Part shown: positions 34,282 to 43,078 of the stretch, piece by piece
Position numbering within the stretch: position 1 is the first letter of the stretch
How the letters are laid out: every line of letters begins with the position of its first letter
Assembly (NCBI GenBank): GCA_036496605.1
Contig: DASXKV010000067.1
Location: forward strand, 1-64,000
Direction of reading: 5' to 3'
From: Gemmatimonadaceae bacterium
GTDB lineage: Bacteria; Gemmatimonadota; Gemmatimonadetes; Gemmatimonadales; Gemmatimonadaceae
Length of the DNA: 64,000 nt
Program-made: the position numbers and the translations under genes
The notes under the pieces: model-generated
The model's input: only the letters and a program-made list of their open reading frames with translations
Database searches by the model: none
Told to the model about the DNA's origin: nothing

Positions 34282-35598
34282 TTAGGGCATTGCCTTCGAG
34301 TGTTGAAGAAAATCCACCGCGAGCTCCGAGAGTAGCCGCACGCCGATGGGGAGGGCGCGCTCGTCGGCGTAGAATTTGGGCGAATGGTTAGGCGCGGCGA
34401 CACTTGGATCGGTGCCCTCTGGCGTGACGCCGAGAAACATGAAGATGCCCGGAACGCGCTTCTGGTAGAGCGAGAAATCCTCGGACGTCGTCGTCTGTGG
34501 GCCGGGGAGCACCCTGGCGCCGGGAATACCCGAAGCGACGATGCGCTCGACCGTTGGACGCATGCGCTCGACGAGCGCGGGATCGTTGTACGTGATCGTG
34601 CCCGCGATCGACGCTTCGACGTCGGCCGTAGCCCCCGATGCCGCGGCGATCGACTGTGCCGTACGTTTCACGAGCTCCGGCATCTGCTGTTGCTGTTTCT
34701 CGTCGAACGTGCGGAGCGTGCCGGTCATGACGACGCTGTCGGGGATGATGTTGTTGCGCACGCCGCCATTGATCGTTGCCACCGTCACGATCGCCGGGCT
34801 TGCGGTGAGATCGGTCTGTCGGCTGACGACGGTCTGCAGTCCGAGCACGATCTGCGACGCGACGACGATCGGATCGACGCCATTCCACGGTATCGCGCCA
34901 TGTGTCTGCCGTCCGTGGACGACGATCCTGAGCGTACCACCGGCTGCCATTAACGACCCTGATCGATAGACGACACTGCCGACGGTGTAGGGAAAGACGT
35001 GCAGTCCGAAGACGGCCGCTGGTTTAGGATTATCTAACGCGCCGTCTTTGATCATGCCTGCTGCGCCGCCGAGCGATTCTTCCGCGGGCTGAAAGAGGAA
35101 GACCACGGTGCCAGGAAGTTTGTCGCGCATGCCGGCGAGGACTTCCGCCGCACCCATGAGCATCGCGACGTGGGTATCGTGTCCACAGGCGTGCATGACG
35201 CCGACTTCCTGTCCGTTGTATTGCGCGCGCACCGTCGAACGGAAGGGAAGGTCGACCTCTTCGGTGACGGGAAGCGCGTCCATGTCGGCGCGCAGCGCGA
35301 CGACCGATCCCGGTTTTCCGCCTTTGAGGACGCCGACAACGCCCGTACCGCCGACGCCGGTGCGTACGTCGATGCCCAGCTTGCGCAGATGATCGGCGAC
35401 GAGCGCCGCCGTGCGCGTCTCCTGGCCGGAGAGCTCGGGGTGCTGATGGATGTCACGCCGCCACGCAACGACGCGATCATTGACCGCGAGCGCGCGTCGA
35501 TCGAGGTCGGCGTCGAGGGAGGCCGGGGCTTGGGCGGTGAGGGGGAGGGAGGTGAGGAGAGTGAGCGCGGCGAGGGCGAGGGAAGCCTGGGTGCGCAT
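34282..35598 (-). CDS. Secreted M20D family amidohydrolase (hippurate hydrolase-like)
   Basis: 438 residues with a signal peptide (LALAALTLLTSLPLTAQA). Metal and catalytic motifs of the M20D group: RRDIHQHPELSGQETRTA, RADMDALPV, VMHACGHDTHVAML with the binding Cys-His, and FLFQPAEESLGGAAGMI with the general-base Glu pair. The dimerisation domain lies between, and HSPKFYADERAL near the end contains the last His ligand. These enzymes cleave N-acyl amino acids or auxin conjugates; the physiological substrate is unknown. The stop lies in a CCTAACG heptamer (34280-34287, variant). Confidence 0.9.
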   Translation of the reverse strand: MRTQASLALAALTLLTSLPLTAQAPASLDADLDRRALAVNDRVVAWRRDIHQHPELSGQETRTAALVADHLRKLGIDVRTGVGGTGVVGVLKGGKPGSVVALRADMDALPVTEEVDLPFRSTVRAQYNGQEVGVMHACGHDTHVAMLMGAAEVLAGMRDKLPGTVVFLFQPAEESLGGAAGMIKDGALDNPKPAAVFGLHVFPYTVGSVVYRSGSLMAAGGTLRIVVHGRQTHGAIPWNGVDPIVVASQIVLGLQTVVSRQTDLTASPAIVTVATINGGVRNNIIPDSVVMTGTLRTFDEKQQQQMPELVKRTAQSIAAASGATADVEASIAGTITYNDPALVERMRPTVERIVASGIPGARVLPGPQTTTSEDFSLYQKRVPGIFMFLGVTPEGTDPSVAAPNHSPKFYADERALPIGVRLLSELAVDFLQHSKAMP

Positions 35599-35739
35599 CC
35601 GATGAGGGGTTAGTCGTTAGGCGAGTTGTTGCCTCTCGTCCGCCAGATGGTATCGAAATTCAAGGCCGACGGCAATCCGCGCGCCAATCTTGGCCGCCGG
35701 ACAAAGCGTGTTTTGTCTGCGTGCACGCTGCTGGTCTAG

Positions 35740-36010
35740 CGGGCCAGAAGGTCAGCGCATATTGCCCCATGTCGGGGCTCCCGCCGCCCGGAACTGGCCA
35801 GTTCGCTATAACGCGCCGAGTTGAAAAGTCGATAACACTCACCGAACCCGGACCGCGGCGCCCGGCCTTGAGCGTGTTCCATCCTCGATTCGTGACGTAA
35901 AGCAATCGGCCTGCACGCCGCCGCGCTTCATGTCGGCGACATAGAACACGCCCCAGACTGCTGTTACCGAGGGCGCCGCTGCCGGCCTCACGCTCGACGC
36001 ACGAGTGCCG
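35740..36010 (-). pseudogene. Remnant of a YVTN beta-propeller (YncE-like) protein
   Basis: On the minus strand one frame reads AVWGVFYVADMKRGGVQAD, and the adjacent frame reads RLLYVTNRGWNTLKAGRRGPGSVSVIDFSTRRVIANWPVPGGGSPDMGQ. Both are characteristic of one family of secreted YVTN propellers, where FYVADM..GV is followed some 30 residues later by LYVTNRG and GSVSVID...PGGGSPDMG. Here the pieces are in different frames, the stretch between them is missing, and the downstream blades are absent. The gene is therefore decayed by at least a frameshift and a deletion. It lies in the 0.9-kb gap between the M20 gene and SusC. Confidence 0.6.
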
Positions 36011-36034
36011 CGCCGAAAGGACGATGATCGGCAT

Positions 36035-36494
36035 GCGGCTCCACGTCGTCGATGACGAGAATCAGACCGGCGCGTTGTTCCGAAGGACTGGCGATGACGC
36101 GACGACCGGGGATGATGATTTGGCCCGGGCGGGCGCCAAGAATCTCCTCGCTGCCGCGTGGCGGACCCGTCGCGTGTTTAGGAAATACTCAAGGCGCCCT
36201 AGCGACTGGACCACGAATACGCAAGTACTGGGACGAACGGTTGGTCCCACACGGGAAATAACTTTGTGGCTTCTTAGTGGCCGTGGTCCGTGGCGCTGCA
36301 TTTCTTCACCCGGCAGCCTTCGGGCGTTCGCAGTCGCTCACGTCCCGTTCATTCGGCGATGTGACCGCTCTATCAACAAGCGCAGTTTAGTACGCGCTCC
36401 TGGTAATGCCGTGTCGTCCCCGACGCGAACATGTTGTGTTGTCTCGAGCAATTGTCGTCACTCGCCCACACCCCTAACTGAGGTAGCCACCGGC
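36035..36494 (+). promoter_or_regulatory. Leader region of the first SusC/SusD operon
   Basis: About 460 bases between the propeller remnant and the SusC start codon contain no gene I can support, although one frame is open back to 36024 and joins the SusC frame. The stretch is locally A/T-richer (for example near 36176-36270) and probably carries the promoter. I cannot place the -35 and -10 boxes with confidence. Confidence 0.3.
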
Positions 36495-39400
36495 ATGCTA
36501 TCCACCCTTCACTTGCCGAGAGCATCGTGGCACATCCGACACCTCGGATTGTGCCTCGTCGTTGTGCTGCTCACCGCATTCGTCAGCTCTCCGTCGTCCG
36601 CACAGCGACGCATCACCGGCCGTGTCACCGAGACGAGCGGTCAGCCGGTGGCGAACGCCGCCGTCTCCGTCCAGAACACAACGCTCGGCGCAATCACGGC
36701 CGAGGACGGGCGCTTCACGATCACCAACGTGCCGAACGGACCACAAGTCTTCATCGCGCGACGCATCGGCTATCACCGCGCTACGCAACTGCTCCCCACC
36801 GGCGCGGACGCAATCGAGATCCATCTCGATCCTGACCTCCTCCAGCTGGAGACCGTCGTTGTCACCGGCCAGGCGACCACCGTGTCCAGTCAGAACGCGG
36901 CGAACGCGGTCACGGTGGTTGCGACCGGCGAGGTGAACCGCGTGCCGCAGCCTAACATCGAGAACGCGTTGCAAGGGAAGGTGCCGGGCGCGGTGATCAC
37001 GCAAAACGGCGGTGCGCCGGGCGGCGGCGTACAACTCCAGATCCGCGGCAGCAACACGGTGAACGGCGCGTTCCAGCCGCTCTACGTCATTGATGGCGTC
37101 ATCGTCAACAACGATGCCTTCTCGAACGGCTTGAACTCCATCACTTCGGCCGGCGGCGGCATCACTTCGAGTCAGGATCAGCAAGTCAACCGCATTGCCG
37201 ATATCAACCCCGAAGACATCGAGAACATCGAAATCCTCAAGGGTCCCTCGGCCGGCGCGATTTACGGATCCCGCGGTGCCAATGGCGTCGTCGTTATCAC
37301 AACGAAGCGCGGGCAGGCGGGCCGGCCAACGTTGAACTTCGTTCAGCGCGTCGGCACGCAACAGCTTGCGAACAGCTACAACATGCGCTGCTTCTCGTTC
37401 GCCGACGCACAGACGATCGCGCAACAAGTCTACAAAATCACGCTCACGCCGGCCGATTATGGTGGCTGCGTCGATGAGCAGAAGCTCCTCTACGACCACC
37501 ACCAGCTGTCGTACGAGGACGGGCTATCGCTCCGTGGCGGCGGAGACAACACGACGTACTTCGCCTCCGCATTGGTTAAGCATGACGGAGGTCTCGCCGT
37601 CAACTCGGGCTATTCCAAGCAGTCGCTGCGGCTGAATGTCAATCAGTTGCTTGGTCCGGTGAACCTGAGCGCCAGCAGCGAGCTTCTGCATACGCTCACC
37701 GAGCGCGGCGTCTCGGGTAATGACAACGCCAACCTGGCGCCATATACGATCATGGGCGCGACCCCAACGTGGTTCGACCCGCGCCGGCGCGATCCAATAA
37801 CGGGGCAGTATGTCGCGGATCCGTACATCGGCGGCAACGCCAACGTTCTCCAGGATGAGGAAGCGATCCGCACGCCGGAGGATGTTTACCGCCTCATCGG
37901 CAACGTCCAGGGCAACTGGAGCGTGTTCGCGTCTCCCAGTCAGTCACTCAACCTGAACGCGCTCGCCGGTGTCGACGGCTTCAACGATCACGCCCGTGTC
38001 TATTCTCCACCCTTCACCTACGCCGAGCAGAGCGGCAACATCAGTCCGTACCCGGGCACGATCGTCGACGGCAACTCCGATGTCGTGAACGCGAACTTGA
38101 ATGCCACGCTCATTCACAAGTTCATCGCGCGTCTCGCGACACTGCAGACGTCCGCCGGCCTTCGGCAGGAGCGGTCGCAATTCGAGCAAGCCGTCGACCG
38201 TGGCCAGGGACTGCTCATCGGCATAACGAACTTTGCGACGGCTATACAGACCGGTGTGCAGGACGCCCAAAGCCTAACGAAAACATTCTCATATTTCGCG
38301 CAGGAGGAAGTGTCGACGCTAAGTGACCGACTGTTCCTTACCGCGGCAGTGAACGCCGAACGCTCGAGCACGAACGGAGACACCGCGAAGTTTTACGCCT
38401 TCCCGAAGTTCTCTGCCTCGTACAACGTGCCCTTCGCACCGACTGGCATCGACAACATCAAGTTGCGCCTCGCGAATGGCAAAGCAGGCAATCGAGTGCC
38501 TGTGAACTTCAAGTACACCTTCCTGACGCAGTTGCTCGAGAATGGCGTCGTCGGCATCCGCCCATCGACCACGCTCGGCTTGTCCTCGGTACAGCCGGAG
38601 GTCACGAACGAGACGGAAGGGGGCTTCGATATCCAATTCCTGCACGGCCGCGGGCAGGCTGAGTTCACGCTTTACGACAAGAAGACCTCGGGGCTCGTGC
38701 TCACGGCCGCGCCTGCGCCGTCGACCGGCTTCTCGACCCAGATCGTGAATGGCGGCTCACTCTCCAACAAAGGCGCCGAAGTCGGCCTGAGCCTCATTCC
38801 AGTGCAAGCGCGCCGATTCACGTGGGAGTCGCACACGACATACGCGCGGAACCGCGGCTTGGTCACCTCGCTGCCGGTGCCGGCGTTCTACACGGGTAGC
38901 GGCTTCGGTGAGCGCACCGCGCGCACAAAGGTCCAAGTTGGTTACGCGCCGGACGAAGTCGTTGCATTCAACGGCTTCAATGCAGATGGCACTCGCTTCG
39001 AGCAGTTCTACGGCTCGGAGAGCCCCGATTATACGATGGGCTTCGGCAACGATTTCAGCGCCGGACCATTTCGTTTGTCGACGCTCATCGATTGGCGGAA
39101 GGGCGGTTGGCTCGCCGATCTGAGCCAGACCTATCTCGAGCAGGGCGCCAACGGTCAGAGCGGCATTCCTGGCGGCAACCTCGCCGACACCGTGACGAAC
39201 AGGATCGACCAGAGCGGTTATGCGGCGGGTCACCCGTCGTTCCTCGAGCACGGCAGCTTCGCGAAGCTGCGTGAGGTCACGTTGAGCTATTCGTTAAGCC
39301 CGCGCCTAGCGAATACGTTGTTCCGTGGCACCGCCAAGGATGTGCGGTTCGAGCTGAGCGGACGCAACCTCAAGACGTGGACGCGCTACCGCGGTCTCGA

Positions 39401-39506
39401 TCCCGAGGTTTCGAACTTTGGTAACGCTGCACTCAGCCGGTTGTGGGATCTCGCTCCGTATCCGCCGAGTCGCCAGTTCTTCTTCTCTGCCGACGTCAAC
39501 TTCTAA
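36495..39506 (+). CDS. SusC/RagA-family TonB-dependent outer membrane receptor, copy 1
   Basis: 1003 residues from the ATG at 36495. After a signal peptide (LGLCLVVVLLTAFVSSPSSAQ) comes a carboxypeptidase-regulatory-like domain (ITGRVTETSGQPVANAAVSVQNTTLGAITAEDGRF), the plug (LQIRGSNTVNGAFQPLYVIDGVIVNN, INPEDIENIEILKGPSAGAIYGSRGANGVVVITTKRG), and a long beta barrel ending in FFFSADVNF, a typical outer-membrane C-terminus. SusC proteins import glycans or peptides with a SusD lipoprotein, encoded 17 bases downstream. No glycoside hydrolase lies beside it, so the substrate is open. It contains a single octamer (38272). Confidence 0.93.
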   Translation: MLSTLHLPRASWHIRHLGLCLVVVLLTAFVSSPSSAQRRITGRVTETSGQPVANAAVSVQNTTLGAITAEDGRFTITNVPNGPQVFIARRIGYHRATQLLPTGADAIEIHLDPDLLQLETVVVTGQATTVSSQNAANAVTVVATGEVNRVPQPNIENALQGKVPGAVITQNGGAPGGGVQLQIRGSNTVNGAFQPLYVIDGVIVNNDAFSNGLNSITSAGGGITSSQDQQVNRIADINPEDIENIEILKGPSAGAIYGSRGANGVVVITTKRGQAGRPTLNFVQRVGTQQLANSYNMRCFSFADAQTIAQQVYKITLTPADYGGCVDEQKLLYDHHQLSYEDGLSLRGGGDNTTYFASALVKHDGGLAVNSGYSKQSLRLNVNQLLGPVNLSASSELLHTLTERGVSGNDNANLAPYTIMGATPTWFDPRRRDPITGQYVADPYIGGNANVLQDEEAIRTPEDVYRLIGNVQGNWSVFASPSQSLNLNALAGVDGFNDHARVYSPPFTYAEQSGNISPYPGTIVDGNSDVVNANLNATLIHKFIARLATLQTSAGLRQERSQFEQAVDRGQGLLIGITNFATAIQTGVQDAQSLTKTFSYFAQEEVSTLSDRLFLTAAVNAERSSTNGDTAKFYAFPKFSASYNVPFAPTGIDNIKLRLANGKAGNRVPVNFKYTFLTQLLENGVVGIRPSTTLGLSSVQPEVTNETEGGFDIQFLHGRGQAEFTLYDKKTSGLVLTAAPAPSTGFSTQIVNGGSLSNKGAEVGLSLIPVQARRFTWESHTTYARNRGLVTSLPVPAFYTGSGFGERTARTKVQVGYAPDEVVAFNGFNADGTRFEQFYGSESPDYTMGFGNDFSAGPFRLSTLIDWRKGGWLADLSQTYLEQGANGQSGIPGGNLADTVTNRIDQSGYAAGHPSFLEHGSFAKLREVTLSYSLSPRLANTLFRGTAKDVRFELSGRNLKTWTRYRGLDPEVSNFGNAALSRLWDLAPYPPSRQFFFSADVNF

Positions 39507-39523
39507 TCGCGATGATCTCACAT

Positions 39524-40945
39524 ATGAAAAAGACAATTTCCGCGATCGCCGCCGTCCTGGCGCTCTGTGCGGGCTGCAAGGACTCGCTGAGCGCGCCGAG
39601 CCAGGATAACGTCGTGGCTGGGACGGCGCAGCCGATTCAGAATCTCGTCACTGGCATCATCGCGCAGGATCGCTCCTCGGCGATGGCATTCAGCTACCTC
39701 CTCTATCCGGAGGGCGAGGCGCGGAACTCCCTGCGCGTCGATTCGAACGAGCCGCGTTTCATCAACGAGCTTATCGCCGTGCCGATCGATCCAAGCGATT
39801 TCATCGGCGGGTCGGCGTGGGGTGGATACTACACCGAGATCCGCGCCGCGAATCAGCTAATCGTCAGTCCGTCGCTCAATACCGTATCAGCGGCTGACAA
39901 AGCGGGAACCATTGGATTCGCGCAAACGATGAAGGCGCTCGATTACATCCGTCTGATCGAGTTGCGAGACTCGCTAGGCATCCCGGTTCAGGTCTCTCCG
40001 GGAGCAACCTCCGATCCGATCAAAACGAAGGCCTCGGCGCTCGCGTACATCTCGGCGTTGCTCGATTCCGCGAACACGAGCTTCGCCAGTGCTGGCGCGA
40101 CGATGCCGTTCCAGATGCCCGATGGCTTCTCGACGAACGGTGATTACACGCAGACGGCGAATCTGATCGCCTTGAATCGCGGTCTGAAGGGAATGGTCGA
40201 GGTGTATCGTGGCTTTGATCATCAGACGCCATGCTCGACCTGCTTCACGACCGCCATCGCCGCGCTCAATGCCGCGCTCGCCGGCGTACCGGCGACGGCA
40301 AGTGGTTTGGCGGGAGGGCCGTATTATCAGTTCAATCCGAACGCGCCGGAGTCGTTTGCCAATCCGATGGTGGATAACCACATCTACCTCACCGACAACT
40401 TCGTACAATCGATTCAAGCTGGCGATTTGCGGTCGTCGAAGATCGTCAAGTCGGTCAACTCGAAGGGACAGCTCACGCCGTCTTCGACGGTGAACGGACT
40501 GACCCTTACGTATCGCGATCCGATCACCGATACGAACATTTTAAGCAACTTGACTCGACTCATTCCGATCGTCCGCAATGGCGTGTTCTACCTGCTACGG
40601 GCGCAGGCCAAGGCGGAGACGGGCGACCTGGTCGGCGCAGCGGCGGATGCGAGCGTCGTCCGGACGGTCGAAGGCGGATTAGCGCCGTACGGTACCTTTG
40701 CCAGTGTGACCGCGGCGCATCAGGCGATCGAGTACGAGTACCGATACTCCTTCATTTACGAGGGACCTTATCACCTCATGGCCTTGCGCGAGTATGGCGA
40801 TCTCACGAGACCATATGTGAAACAGGCGGGCATGCCGACCGTCTCGTCGGATTCGCTGCACACGTCGGATCCGCTGCAGAGCGCGCTGCCGATCCCGTCA
40901 GTCGAAGCCGCTGCGCGCGGCGGCAATGTGACGCCGGTTCCGTAG
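39524..40945 (+). CDS. SusD/RagB-family surface lipoprotein, copy 1
   Basis: 473 residues from the ATG at 39524; an ATG at 39512 adds four residues. The lipobox ends at the Cys of LALCAGC. Helical TPR-like repeats and the C-terminal blocks (RNGVFYLLRAQAKAETGDLVGAAADASVVR, then YEYRYSFIYEGPYHLMALREYGDLTR) fit the SusD family, which caps the SusC barrel and binds substrate. At 473 residues it is close to the short end of the family and looks less typical than copy 2. It is co-transcribed with SusC copy 1. Confidence 0.82.
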   Translation: MKKTISAIAAVLALCAGCKDSLSAPSQDNVVAGTAQPIQNLVTGIIAQDRSSAMAFSYLLYPEGEARNSLRVDSNEPRFINELIAVPIDPSDFIGGSAWGGYYTEIRAANQLIVSPSLNTVSAADKAGTIGFAQTMKALDYIRLIELRDSLGIPVQVSPGATSDPIKTKASALAYISALLDSANTSFASAGATMPFQMPDGFSTNGDYTQTANLIALNRGLKGMVEVYRGFDHQTPCSTCFTTAIAALNAALAGVPATASGLAGGPYYQFNPNAPESFANPMVDNHIYLTDNFVQSIQAGDLRSSKIVKSVNSKGQLTPSSTVNGLTLTYRDPITDTNILSNLTRLIPIVRNGVFYLLRAQAKAETGDLVGAAADASVVRTVEGGLAPYGTFASVTAAHQAIEYEYRYSFIYEGPYHLMALREYGDLTRPYVKQAGMPTVSSDSLHTSDPLQSALPIPSVEAAARGGNVTPVP

Positions 40946-40971
40946 GCGACAGCTCAGTATTAGGAAGGACA

Positions 40972-41010
40972 AACAGCGCGGCGGCCCATCGACCGGGTCG
41001 TCGCGCTGTT
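40972..41010 (+). terminator. Stable hairpin after SusC/SusD operon 1
   Basis: AACAGCGCGGCGGCCC (40972-40987) pairs with GGGTCGTCGCGCTGTT (40995-41010) over 16 positions including two G-U pairs, with a seven-base loop. It starts 27 bases after the SusD stop. No U-run follows, so it may act as a processing or Rho-assisted terminator and not a classical intrinsic one. Confidence 0.45.
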
Positions 41011-41105
41011 CGTACGTAAGAGCACTCGAGCGACCATTTTGAGCGTCGAGCGACTTTCTCCAGCATGGTACACGTGCCGCGAGGCCGGGTCCGCGAGAGG
41101 TCCAG

Positions 41106-41519
41106 TTGAGTCATCCGTTCGGGCAACGCGCACGTCGGTGCCGTTACTGTCTGCTGATTATCGGCATCACGTTAGGCGCCGGTGGCTGTGCCTTCCACCG
41201 CGGCGGCACATCCATCGACAAGTCGTGGATCAGCGAGGCCGAGATTGATTCGGTCCATGCCACGTCCGCGTACGATGCCATACGGAAACTGCGGCCGCAG
41301 TTTCTCGAACCGCGGGGGCGCATGAGTGTCGACCCACACGAGCCGCCGGCGCTACCGAATGTCTACGTCGACAACCAGTACTACGGCGACATCACCGAGC
41401 TGCGCAACATCTCGGCGGCAACGATCGAAGTGATCAAGTTCTATAGCGCGTCCGAGGCCCAGTACGCCTTCGGCCGCGGCAACATGGCGGGCGCCATCAA
41501 TATTCTGACGAAACACTAA
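41106..41519 (+). CDS. Small lipoprotein resembling an isolated TonB-receptor plug segment
   Basis: 137 residues from a TTG at 41106. A hydrophobic leader (CLLIIGITLGAGGC) could carry a lipobox. The C-terminal half reads like the end of a SusC plug: VYVDNQYYGDITELRNISAATIEVIKFYSASEAQYAFGRGNMAGAINILTK matches the YVDGV...L..I...DIE.IEVLKG.SA..YG.RGANGVI.I.TK pattern. There is no barrel. Such plug-only proteins occur in Gemmatimonadota, but their role is unknown. It lies 160 bases downstream of the SusD gene and is convergent with serine hydrolase copy 2. Confidence 0.72.
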   Translation: MSHPFGQRARRCRYCLLIIGITLGAGGCAFHRGGTSIDKSWISEAEIDSVHATSAYDAIRKLRPQFLEPRGRMSVDPHEPPALPNVYVDNQYYGDITELRNISAATIEVIKFYSASEAQYAFGRGNMAGAINILTKH

Positions 41520-41550
41520 CGGCTTTGCCGCGCTCCGCATCCCCGCAGAT

Positions 41551-42957
41551 CTATCGGCTATCCGTCCTCGCCGCGCTCATCGTGACCCCGCTTTGCAGCA
41601 ACGTGAACTTGCTTGCGTGATCGCCGACGAGCGTGAATGTCATCCGAACCGAGGAGTCGAAGTCCGCGCCAAAGACATCGTGCCCATACGGAATGAGCGC
41701 GATCGGCGCCTGGCCCGTGGCCTGCGACATCAAGCGGTTGCCGTCGACCCAGACACGCATCGGGAGCGTTGCGCCGTTAGGCAACTGGAGCGAGTACTGT
41801 CCGGCGTAGCGGGCAAGCTCCGTGGCGCTGAGCGTGACGGGCTGGGGAGGCTGCTCGAGTGGAACTCCGAGCGCAACGCGCGCGACGGCGTTCAACAGCC
41901 GGTCCGGACGCGCTCCCTCGGCGTTAGGCAGGATCGTGATCGACAGCGAATCGTCCGGGAACCAGGCGTTGACCGTCGAGAACCCGGGAATCCCGCCGCC
42001 ATGCGTGACGACGTGATGGCCGGCAAGCGTGTCCGACATGAGACCGAAACCATAATGCCGCGGGGCGGCGGCGCCGGTCGGCGACGTCATCTCGCGATAT
42101 GATGCCGCACTCACGACCTTACCTGAACCAAGCGCTTGATTCCAGCGCGCGAGGTCCAGCGCCGACGAGCAGAGCGCGCCCGCGGCGAAAGGCTGGCTCA
42201 TATCGATGAACGACGCATTGTGCCAGCCAGACGAGTCGCGGCCGTAGCCCTGTGCGCGATGCGGAATGATCGGCGCATTGTGGCAGTACATCGTCTCGGA
42301 GAGTCCGAGTGGCGCGAAAAGCTTCTCCTTCAGGTACTGATCGTATGGCTTGCCGGTCACCTTCTCGAGCAACATGCCGAGGACGACATAGCCGGTGTTG
42401 TCATATCGCCAACTCTTGCCCGGAGCAAACCAGAGCGAGTCGTTCGCGGTGAGCGCGACGAGCGTGTCCGGCGTCATCGGCTCGCCGATGCGCTTGAGCC
42501 AGCGCGGTCCGATGTCGGTATAGCTCGGAACGCCCGAGGTGTGATTGAGCAGCTGCCTAACGGTAACGGCCCGCCAGCGTGCGGGTAGCGCCGGCAGGTA
42601 GACGCCGATGGAATCGTCCACCTTCACCCGGCCCGCCTCGACGAGTTGCATCACCGCCGCCGACGTGAACTGCTTCGTGATCGAGCCGATGCGATAGACG
42701 GTGTGCGGCGTCGCCGGAACGCCGTTCTCGAGGTCGGCAAGACCGTACCCCTGGCTCACGAGCGTATCGCGTCCTCGAATCACGACGATCGACACGCCCG
42801 GCGCCTCGTGCCGCGCGATGAACGCGCTCGCGAGCGAGTCGACGGTGCGACGGACGGACGTTGGATCGGCGCGATGCGAGCCTTGGGGCGTCGCCTGCTG
42901 GGCACTCAGTGCTATCGGCGTGAGGCAGGCACCGAGCACTACACGGAGCTTCGGCAT
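41551..42957 (-). CDS. Secreted class C beta-lactamase-like serine hydrolase, copy 2
   Basis: 468 residues from the ATG at 42957; the frame is open further 5' but that part lacks a signal. The signal peptide is VVLGACLTPIALSAQQ. Catalytic motifs: SITK (SxxK) in YRIGSITKQFTSAAVMQL, YDN (YxN) in WRYDNTGYVVLGMLL, and HGG in VVTHGGGIPGFSTVNAWF. A shorter C-terminal extension (ATELARYAGQYSLQLPNGATLPMRV) matches the DUF3471 type. It is a paralogue of the hydrolase at 32102 with its own divergent promoter region shared with the LigD-polymerase gene. Two CGTTAGGC octamers lie within it. Confidence 0.9.
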   Translation of the reverse strand: MPKLRVVLGACLTPIALSAQQATPQGSHRADPTSVRRTVDSLASAFIARHEAPGVSIVVIRGRDTLVSQGYGLADLENGVPATPHTVYRIGSITKQFTSAAVMQLVEAGRVKVDDSIGVYLPALPARWRAVTVRQLLNHTSGVPSYTDIGPRWLKRIGEPMTPDTLVALTANDSLWFAPGKSWRYDNTGYVVLGMLLEKVTGKPYDQYLKEKLFAPLGLSETMYCHNAPIIPHRAQGYGRDSSGWHNASFIDMSQPFAAGALCSSALDLARWNQALGSGKVVSAASYREMTSPTGAAAPRHYGFGLMSDTLAGHHVVTHGGGIPGFSTVNAWFPDDSLSITILPNAEGARPDRLLNAVARVALGVPLEQPPQPVTLSATELARYAGQYSLQLPNGATLPMRVWVDGNRLMSQATGQAPIALIPYGHDVFGADFDSSVRMTFTLVGDHASKFTLLQSGVTMSAARTDSR

Positions 42958-43078
42958 GTTTCGGCTGGGAGGAATGGATGTCCGCTTGCCAGGAGATCGC
43001 GGTGGGGCTTGCATCAACCGCTGAAGAACACAAACAATGCGGGGCACCGCGGAACAAAGCAATAAGGACGAATCGTCG

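Noticed and set aside
35525-35549. A G-rich quadruplex-like stretch in the M20 leader region
   Set aside because: It encodes the alanine/leucine-rich signal peptide on the minus strand and is not repeated, so coding bias explains it.
36024-36494. An upstream extension of the SusC copy 1 frame by 157 residues
   Set aside because: The extension has no signal peptide or domain, while the ATG at 36495 is followed directly by one.
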